Source: Rhodobiaceae bacterium (GTDB lineage: Bacteria; Pseudomonadota; Alphaproteobacteria; Rhizobiales; JANQQB01). Taken from it: a stretch of 32,899 bases of DNA. The DNA is taken from NCBI GenBank assembly GCA_028285165.1, contig JANQQB010000276.1, positions 1 to 32,899 of the forward strand, read 5' to 3'. The notes under the pieces are model-generated. The model had not been told where the DNA came from and did no database searches. It was given only the letters and a program-made list of their open reading frames with translations. Of this stretch, positions 26,362 to 32,899 are shown piece after piece. A program made the translations under genes and the position numbers. Every line of letters starts with the position of its first letter. The stretch's first letter is position 1.

Positions 26362-26487
26362 CTATGTTTGCATGAGGGTCGGACCGGTTCGGATCTGTGG
26401 CCTGACAGGGGCTTGCGGTTTCTGCGGGCTTGTGATCTTCAAGGCAACGCCAACCCCCATGCCAATCGAAAAGGCCGTGTCATTCCG

Positions 26488-27117
26488 GTGCGCGATGTCA
26501 TCGATCTCAGCCTGAACGGCTATACGGACCTGCCGGATGGCAAGGTTGCCCAAATCGTCACCTATCTGGAGACGACGGAGCCGGCCGACTGGCGTCTGCC
26601 GACGCCAGAGGGGGCGGAACTCGTCACGGCTGAAACCGTGGGGCTGGACCGCTATCGGGCGCTGTTCCGGGAAATCGGCTCGGACTGGCTCTGGTTTTCC
26701 CGCCTGATCCTCTCCGATGCCGAACTGCAAGCGGTGCTCGCGGAGCCGGGCCGGCAGATCCGCATCGCGCGCATCGACGGGCGTGATTGCGGTCTCTTGG
26801 AACTGGAATTCTCCGATCCCGCCAATGTTGAAGTATCATTTTTCGGTCTTGTGCCATCGGCCGTCGGGCGATCGATCGGACGCTGGATGATGGGTGAGGC
26901 ATTGGCGATTTGCTGGGCGGCCCCGCAGACCGAACGGGTGTGGCTGCACACCTGCACGCTCGATCATCCCAGTGCCCTGTCATTTTACATGAAATGCGGT
27001 TTCCGTCCGTATCGCCGGGCGATCGAGGTGGCCGACGACCCGCGGCTTTCCGGTCATCTGCCGGACACTGCCGGTGTGCGCCTTCCGTTGCTCCAACGAT
27101 CTCCCGGCGCGGACTGA
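26488..27117 (+). CDS. GNAT-family N-acetyltransferase (start uncertain; ORF opens at 26368)
   Basis: FFGLVPSAVGRSIGRWMMGEALAICWA...RVWLHTCTLDHPSALSFYMKCGFRPYRRAIEV, GNAT motifs. Confidence 0.83.
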   Translation: MRDVIDLSLNGYTDLPDGKVAQIVTYLETTEPADWRLPTPEGAELVTAETVGLDRYRALFREIGSDWLWFSRLILSDAELQAVLAEPGRQIRIARIDGRDCGLLELEFSDPANVEVSFFGLVPSAVGRSIGRWMMGEALAICWAAPQTERVWLHTCTLDHPSALSFYMKCGFRPYRRAIEVADDPRLSGHLPDTAGVRLPLLQRSPGAD

Positions 27118-27161
27118 TCGCGCGCGAGTCGCTCGGGGAAATCGGGACGAATGCCGCTGCC

Positions 27162-27662
27162 TCAGGCGCGGGCGCTCTTTTCAATCGCAAGCGCGGCGAC
27201 GGCCGATAACAGCGTGGCAGCGCCGAAAAACCAGATGCCGGGCAAGGCCACGGCCGACGCCATGCCGCTGGTCTTTGCCGCAAACACCACGATCGCCACG
27301 AGCATCACATCCATCATCGACCACTTGCCGAGGGCCGACAGCCAGACCAGGCGCCGCACGTGCAGTGTTCCGAACCCGATCAGGAACAGGACAACAAGTT
27401 TCGAGATCGGGAAAACAATCGAGAAAATCCCGATTACAGCCGCCAGGAGCGCGTCGCCCGCGTCCCACAAACCGGTGACGACCTCGATAAGCGACGGGGT
27501 TTCCTCGAACACGAAGAACTTTTCAAGGCTCATCAGCGGCAAGGTGAGGCCGAGCGGAAAACACAGGGCCGCACCCAGAAGGAGAAGGGGAATCAAGACC
27601 ATCGTCGGCCCGACGCGATCTGCGTCGTGAAGGTTCCCGCTGTTGGTTCCCGGATCAATCAT
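27162..27662 (-). CDS. Paraquat-inducible protein A (PqiA)-like membrane protein
   Basis: ALCFPLGLTLPLMSLEKFFVFEETPSLIEVVTGLWDAGDALLAAVIGIFSIVFPISKL...LGKWSMMDVMLVAIVVFAAK. Confidence 0.85.
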   Translation of the reverse strand: MIDPGTNSGNLHDADRVGPTMVLIPLLLLGAALCFPLGLTLPLMSLEKFFVFEETPSLIEVVTGLWDAGDALLAAVIGIFSIVFPISKLVVLFLIGFGTLHVRRLVWLSALGKWSMMDVMLVAIVVFAAKTSGMASAVALPGIWFFGAATLLSAVAALAIEKSARA

Positions 27663-27772
27663 GCTCAGCGACCATGGCGGCAGGCGTGGGCGAGGTCAAA
27701 CCGAAAAGCCCGGAGCATTGTCCGGGCCGGCTTCATCGTGTGAGAAGGAGGTGCAGTCGATCGACCTTCCGG

Positions 27773-28189
27773 TCAGCCGCCCACTGCATGGCGCCGGGCG
27801 GCGATTTCGTCCATGTCGTCCTGTTCCGCGGCTTCTGCTTCCGCCTGCTCGCGGGCATTGTCGCGTTCTTCGAGCTGTTCGAACTTCTTCAGCTCCTCGA
27901 CCGCTTCGGCCAGGGCTTCGCGGGCATTTTCAAGCTGCGAATCCAGATCGTTCGCCGACGCTTGCAGATTGTCGCGGCGCTGGATCGCGGCCTTTGCGAA
28001 GGTCGGATAGGCAAAATGGGTGACATCGGTAATGCCGACCCGTTCCTGTTCGGATGAGATCTGATTATCCAGCTCATCGGCCATCCGCTGGAAATCAGCA
28101 ATCATGGCTTCGATCTGAGCGACCTGTCGACGCTTTTCGTCAACCTGGAACCTTTTCAGCCGCAAAAGGCTTTCACGAGACTTCATCAC
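27773..28189 (-). CDS. fliJ: Flagellar export protein FliJ-like
   Basis: MMKSRESLLRLKRFQVDEKRRQVAQIEAMIADFQRMADELDNQIS..., coiled-coil; directly downstream of fliI. Confidence 0.88.
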   Translation of the reverse strand: MMKSRESLLRLKRFQVDEKRRQVAQIEAMIADFQRMADELDNQISSEQERVGITDVTHFAYPTFAKAAIQRRDNLQASANDLDSQLENAREALAEAVEELKKFEQLEERDNAREQAEAEAAEQDDMDEIAARRHAVGG

Positions 28190-28215
28190 GCAACACTCCG
28201 TTCAATGAAGCCACC

Positions 28216-29538
28216 TTACGACAGACTCATTTCCAAAAGGTTGGCCAAACGTTCGAATCCATCCTTGAATCCGGTAATTTCCTCCTTTTGTTGGGCCAAA
28301 AACTGTTCCAATTCGGGATTCCGGTGAATCGCGAGGTCGGTCAAGGGATCGGATCCCTTGCGATAAGCCCCCAGCCGGATCAGTTCCTCCATGTCGGCAT
28401 AGGCGGCCATCAGCCGCCGGGCTTCGGTCAGGACGGGGCGGCAGTTTTCCGGAATACAGGCGGGCATGGTCCGCGACACCGATTTCAATACATTAATGGC
28501 CGGATAGCGCCCGCGTTCGGCGATCGCCCGTTCCATGACCACGTGGCCGTCAAGGATGCCGCGCACGGTGTCGGCAACCGGCTCGTTGTGGTTGTCTCCC
28601 TCGACGAGGACGGTGAACAATCCGGTGATCGTGCCGCCATCCGGGTGGCCGGGACCGGCCCGTTCCAGGAGTTTCGGCAGTTCGGAAAAGACGGTCGGCG
28701 TATAGCCCTTGGACGTCGGCGGTTCGCCGGCCGACAGGCCGATCTCGCGCTGCGCCGTGGCGAAACGGGTCACTGAATCCATAAGACACAGCACATCCTT
28801 GCCGGCATCGCGGAAATATTCACAAAGGGCCATCGTCAGGAAGGCCGCCTCGCGGCGCATCAATGCGGGTTCATCGGATGTCGCTACGACAACGATGGAG
28901 CGGCGCAGGCCCTCCTCGCCGAGATCGTCTTCGATGAACTCCCTGACCTCGCGGCCGCGTTCGCCGATCAACCCGATTACGGCGACATCGCAATCGGTGT
29001 TGCGCGCCAGCATCGACAGGAGCACCGACTTGCCGACACCCGATCCGGCGAAGATGCCCATGCGCTGGCCGCGGCAGCATGTGGTAAATGTATTGAGAGC
29101 CCGGACGCCAAGGTCGATCGGCGCGCCGACACGGCCCCTTGCATTGGCGCTCAGCGGCGGGGCCCGCGTCGGTCGCGGTTCGTGTCCGGTCGGCATCGGT
29201 CCGTTGCCGTCGATCGGGTCACCAAAGGCATTGACCACGCGGCCGAGCCAGGCATCGGTTGGTCGCACCGCGCTCTCCTGTGCGCCGAGCAGCGCCCGAC
29301 AGCCGAGCCGCACGCCTTCAATCGGTGCGAACGGCAGGCACAGCGCCTTGTCGTCTTCGAACCCGACGACCTCGCACGGCACCATGCGGTCGCCGGACGC
29401 CTCGATCGTCAGACGGCTGCCGACGCTCATGGCAAACAACGGTCCGGCAACTTCGACCAGCAGGCCGCGCACGCTGGCCACACGCCCATAAATTGTGGTG
29501 GCAGCAATATCGGAGACGGCGCGTTTCAGGGATTCCAT
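28216..29538 (-). CDS. fliI: Flagellum-specific ATP synthase FliI
   Basis: [91 protein letters not shown]. Confidence 0.97.
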   Translation of the reverse strand: MESLKRAVSDIAATTIYGRVASVRGLLVEVAGPLFAMSVGSRLTIEASGDRMVPCEVVGFEDDKALCLPFAPIEGVRLGCRALLGAQESAVRPTDAWLGRVVNAFGDPIDGNGPMPTGHEPRPTRAPPLSANARGRVGAPIDLGVRALNTFTTCCRGQRMGIFAGSGVGKSVLLSMLARNTDCDVAVIGLIGERGREVREFIEDDLGEEGLRRSIVVVATSDEPALMRREAAFLTMALCEYFRDAGKDVLCLMDSVTRFATAQREIGLSAGEPPTSKGYTPTVFSELPKLLERAGPGHPDGGTITGLFTVLVEGDNHNEPVADTVRGILDGHVVMERAIAERGRYPAINVLKSVSRTMPACIPENCRPVLTEARRLMAAYADMEELIRLGAYRKGSDPLTDLAIHRNPELEQFLAQQKEEITGFKDGFERLANLLEMSLS

Positions 29539-29565
29539 GGGATGTCTTTCGGCCCGTCCTTAACG

Positions 29566-29580
29566 GTAACGGATCGTTAA
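29566..29580 (-). promoter_or_regulatory. CtrA-type box in the fliI/ctrA divergent intergenic region
   Basis: GTAA-N7(CGGATCG)-TTAA, one mismatch to consensus, 28 bp upstream of fliI. Confidence 0.45.
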
Positions 29581-29759
29581 GAGGTTTCGACAATGATTAA
29601 CGCAAGTGCTTGAAGGCAACTGGATCCGGTTGCCGGCTCTACAAGGATAGAGATCCGCATTTCGGCTGTTCCGACTTTGGCAGGGTAACGAACAGTCCGG
29701 TTGCATTGCGTTTCCGTCCGCCGGCGACTTTCAGACGGCCCTTAATCACTTGCTGTGAC

Positions 29760-29867
29760 GAATCGCTATCTGTTAACCATATCACTATCTGATTCGGGTT
29801 GACGTACCGCTCTTCGTTGTAGCCGCGTGCTGGGCCGGATCCTCTGATCCGGACGAGGCAGGGATTC
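29760..29867. promoter_or_regulatory. Cluster of three GANTC (CcrM-type) sites upstream of ctrA
   Basis: GAATC 29760-29764, GATTC 29791-29795, GATTC 29863-29867. Confidence 0.55.
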
Positions 29868-29881
29868 TAAGGGGATTTAGC

Positions 29882-30583
29882 ATGCGCGTTTTACTGATTG
29901 AAGACGACAGCGCTACGGCGCAAAGCATCGAATTGATGCTGAAATCCGAAAGTTTTAACGTCTACACGACGGATCTCGGCGAAGAGGGCATCGACCTCGG
30001 CAAGCTCTACGATTACGACATCATTCTCCTTGATCTGAACCTGCCTGACATGTCCGGTTACGAAGTTCTTCGCACGCTGCGCGTGTCGAAGATCAAGACG
30101 CCGATCCTGATCCTGTCCGGTCTTGCCGGTATCGAAGACAAGGTGCGCGGTCTCGGCTTCGGCGCCGACGACTATATGACCAAGCCTTTCCACAAGGATG
30201 AACTGGTTGCCCGGATCCACGCGATCGTGCGCCGCTCCAAGGGGCATGCGCAATCGGTGATCACGACCGGGGCACTGACGGTCAATCTCGATACGAAGAC
30301 GGTCGAGGTGAACGGCCAGCGGGTGCATCTGACCGGCAAGGAATACCAGATGCTGGAACTGCTGTCCTTGCGCAAGGGCACGACGCTCACCAAGGAAATG
30401 TTCCTCAACCACCTCTACGGTGGCATGGACGAACCCGAACTCAAGATCATCGACGTGTTCATCTGTAAGCTGCGCAAGAAACTTGCCGCGGCCACCGATG
30501 GCACGAACTTTATCGAGACCGTCTGGGGACGCGGATACGTGTTGCGCGAACCCGAACAGGAAGTCATGCGCGAATCGGCCTGA
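29882..30583 (+). CDS. ctrA: Cell-cycle master response regulator CtrA
   Basis: [64 protein letters not shown]...[34 protein letters not shown]...[50 protein letters not shown]. Confidence 0.98.
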   Translation: MRVLLIEDDSATAQSIELMLKSESFNVYTTDLGEEGIDLGKLYDYDIILLDLNLPDMSGYEVLRTLRVSKIKTPILILSGLAGIEDKVRGLGFGADDYMTKPFHKDELVARIHAIVRRSKGHAQSVITTGALTVNLDTKTVEVNGQRVHLTGKEYQMLELLSLRKGTTLTKEMFLNHLYGGMDEPELKIIDVFICKLRKKLAAATDGTNFIETVWGRGYVLREPEQEVMRESA

Positions 30584-30625
30584 CCGGCTCGACGCGCACC
30601 CCTTCTCCCCTTTCTGACACTTTTT

Positions 30626-30652
30626 CCGCCCGGTCGCCGCCGGGCGGTTTTT
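30626..30652 (+). terminator. Rho-independent terminator of ctrA
   Basis: CCGCCCGG-tcgccg-CCGGGCGG-TTTTT. Confidence 0.85.
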
Positions 30653-31197
30653 CATGCCGGCTCATGGTTGATGACCGGCCAGGCTTGCGTTATGCCGGCC
30701 TGAACCGGTCGTTCCAGATAGGTGGACAGGACAACATAGGACCGGGTCGCCTTGACCCCGGGTGTTGCATAGAGCAGCGACAACAGCGCTTCCAGATCCC
30801 TTGTATCGCGGGTCCGGACCTTGAGCAGCATGCAGGTGTCGCCGGCGACCGAATGGATCTCCTCGACTTCGGGATAGTCCGCCAGTGCCATGGTCTGTTG
30901 GCTCTTTCCCCAGCCGACCGTATCGACATGGACAAAGGCGAGGAGCGGCTTGCCGACCGCGACCGGATCCATCACGGCTGCCATCCGGCGCAGGACGCCG
31001 GCTGCACGCAGCTTCTTGACCCTTTCGTGAACCGCCGGCGCCGACAGGCCGACTTCTTCTCCGAGCGCGGCGTAGCCGCGGCTGCCGTCCTGTTCGAGAG
31101 CGCTTAATATTTTTCGGTCGAAAGCGTCGAGGCGGCGCGCCGGACTGTCGTTTCGGTGAGGTTTGTCTGTTTTTGCCATTGATTTCGAGTTTTCCAT
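30652..31197 (-). CDS. Lrp/AsnC-family transcriptional regulator
   Basis: LDAFDRKILSALEQDGSRGYAALGEEVGLSAPAVHERVKKLRAAGVLRRMAAVMDPVAVG, typical Lrp/AsnC HTH. Confidence 0.93.
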   Translation of the reverse strand: MENSKSMAKTDKPHRNDSPARRLDAFDRKILSALEQDGSRGYAALGEEVGLSAPAVHERVKKLRAAGVLRRMAAVMDPVAVGKPLLAFVHVDTVGWGKSQQTMALADYPEVEEIHSVAGDTCMLLKVRTRDTRDLEALLSLLYATPGVKATRSYVVLSTYLERPVQAGITQAWPVINHEPA

Positions 31198-31267
31198 AGG
31201 AAGCTGAATGTCATCTGGATAATTTACGGTTCTGCTGAATACCATACAAGAAACTGGGATTCGATCG

Positions 31268-32422
31268 ATGATGATTCTGGTTGCCGTGCTGACCGGATGC
31301 GTCGCGGTGATCGGCGCGAACTCGCTGGCGCTCGGACCGATCGCACCGGCGATCGGCCGCGATCTGGAGAGCGGCATTGCAACAACGATGATCGCCGCCG
31401 CCGGCTACGGGTTCGGCACGACCATCGGTGCGCTGTTCCTGTCGCGGCTGATCGACGGGATCGGCGTCAAACAGGCGTTGTCGGCCGCCCTTGGCGGTCT
31501 GATCGCCGCCTTCGTGCTGAGCGCGGCGGCACCGTCCATCCTGGTTCTGATCCTGGCGCAATTCGCTGCCGGACTGGGGGCGGGGGTCGGCTTGCCGGCG
31601 ATCTATGCCTTCACGGCCCTGGTTGCTCCGAAGGGACAGGAAAGCACTGTCCTCGGGCGGGTTCTGGTCGGCTGGACAATCAGCATGGTGGCCGGTGTGA
31701 GCCTGTCCTCCCTGCTTGCCGATCTGTTGCATTGGCGGTTCGTCTACGGCGGTCTTGCGCTGTGCGGGGGCGCCGCGCTGCTTGCTCTGAGGCGGTACGC
31801 ACCGGACACCGCACCCAACCCGGCCGGGCCGGCAGGATCCGCGCTATCGGCCCTAAACATCCCGGGTGTCCTGCCGCTGATCGGGATTTGTCTTGCCTAT
31901 ATGACGGCGTTCTACGGCACCTATGCCTATCTTGGCGACCACATCCATGCCGCACTCGGCCTGCCGGTTAGCGCCGGCGGACTGGCCGCTCTGGTCTATG
32001 GTGCCGGCTTCGGGGCCGCGGCCCTGGCCAATCCGCTGGTGGATCGCTTCGGACGGCGGCGGGTAATGCCGGCGAGCTTTCTCTTCATCGCCGTCGTCTA
32101 TGGCCTGCTTGGTCTCGCCGGCCAGGCCTTTGGCGCGCTGCTTGTCCTGTGTTTTGCCTGGGGGCTGGCCAACCATTTCGGTCTGAACCTGATCGTCGCC
32201 GGGCTGTCCGATATCCGGCCCGACCGGCGCGGCAGTATTCTTGGCCTGAACAGCGCTGCAACCTATCTTGCCGCCAGCACCGGGGCGCTCGCTTTCGGAC
32301 CGCTATACGAAACCTACGGGTTTGCGAGCCTTGCCCTGACCGCGGCCCTGCTCACGGCCGGTGCTGCGGTGCTGGCCGTCTTCTGCGGGCGCCGGGACCG
32401 TGCCCTCAAAGAGCCGGCTTGA
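31268..32422 (+). CDS. MFS transporter
   Basis: About 12 hydrophobic segments; GPIAPAIGRDLESG...GYGFGTTIGALFLSRLIDGIGVKQAL; divergent from the Lrp-type regulator. Confidence 0.88.
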   Translation: MMILVAVLTGCVAVIGANSLALGPIAPAIGRDLESGIATTMIAAAGYGFGTTIGALFLSRLIDGIGVKQALSAALGGLIAAFVLSAAAPSILVLILAQFAAGLGAGVGLPAIYAFTALVAPKGQESTVLGRVLVGWTISMVAGVSLSSLLADLLHWRFVYGGLALCGGAALLALRRYAPDTAPNPAGPAGSALSALNIPGVLPLIGICLAYMTAFYGTYAYLGDHIHAALGLPVSAGGLAALVYGAGFGAAALANPLVDRFGRRRVMPASFLFIAVVYGLLGLAGQAFGALLVLCFAWGLANHFGLNLIVAGLSDIRPDRRGSILGLNSAATYLAASTGALAFGPLYETYGFASLALTAALLTAGAAVLAVFCGRRDRALKEPA

Positions 32423-32427
32423 ACGGC

Positions 32428-32458
32428 AAAGGGCCGGAAACTTCCGTTCCGGCCCTTT
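32428..32458. terminator. Bidirectional terminator between convergent MFS and cheR
   Basis: AAAGGGCCGGAA-cttccg-TTCCGGCCCTTT. Confidence 0.75.
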
Positions 32459-32501
32459 GTGTTTCAGATGACAGGCTTGCGCCGGTATTCGAATGCGACG
32501 G

Positions 32502-32899
32502 TCAACCGGCCTTGCGGATCGAATTCGAACCGGCCAGGCCGGCCAGGCGGTCGACCGCGGACGGCGTCGACGCTTTCGCCGCAGCGGGAGCGGATTGCGC
32601 GCCGCTTGTGCCGTTCGGCTGAAACAGGCCGCGTTTGCCGTCGACGGGCACAAAACTGTCCGTCAGGCCGATCACGGTTTCGGCCGCGCCGAGCACGAGG
32701 AAGCCGTCGGGCGCCATCTGCTTGGCGATGCGCGCAAGGATGTCGATCTTGGTCTGCTGATCGAAGTAGATGAGCACGTTGCGGCAGAACACAATGTCGA
32801 AGCGTCCGAGCGCCACCATCGAATCGAGCAGGTTGAACGGGCGCCATTGAACCATGCCGCGCAGTTCCGGTGCGACCTGCCACAGGTCACCCTGCTGGG
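32502..32899 (-). CDS. cheR: Chemotaxis protein methyltransferase CheR, C-terminal part (runs off window end)
   Basis: QQGDLWQVAPELRGMVQWRPFNLLDSMVALGRFDIVFCRNVLIYFDQQTKIDILARIAKQMAPDGFLVLGAAETVIGL. Confidence 0.92.
   Translation of the reverse strand, partial: QQGDLWQVAPELRGMVQWRPFNLLDSMVALGRFDIVFCRNVLIYFDQQTKIDILARIAKQMAPDGFLVLGAAETVIGLTDSFVPVDGKRGLFQPNGTSGAQSAPAAAKASTPSAVDRLAGLAGSNSIRKAG

Overview
High-GC alphaproteobacterial chromosome segment carrying a flagellar / CtrA cell-cycle cluster. Order: mnmA 5' end (-); fliK-flgD (+); a ~390 bp non-coding palindromic element (3142-3530); sciP (DUF1153); fliF-fliG-fliH-fliN-flbD (+); a ~13 kb non-flagellar block (TetR, two FAH-family hydrolases, an Ldh2-type dehydrogenase, a NitT/TauT-like ABC transporter, a GntR regulator, an AT-rich orphan membrane-protein gene, recQ, a peroxiredoxin, an MFS transporter, threonine aldolase); flhA (+); a small ORF, GNAT and PqiA-like genes; fliJ-fliI (-) divergent from ctrA (+); Lrp/AsnC (-) divergent from an MFS transporter; and the cheR C-terminal part (-). 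The strongest unexplained signal is the 3142-3530 element between flgD and sciP. It has imperfect ~64-66 bp terminal inverted repeats, a nested 13 bp inverted repeat, and two tandem pairs of hairpins. Those hairpins alternate in orientation, have 10-12 bp perfect stems, always carry an AACA/TGTT tetraloop, and show stem changes that preserve pairing. Other observations: a sigma-54 promoter at fliK, CtrA-like boxes, GANTC sites at ctrA, a dual GntR operator, a hairpin between the ABC binding-protein and permease genes, and the AT-rich island. No database search or folding program was run; identities come from reading the translations.
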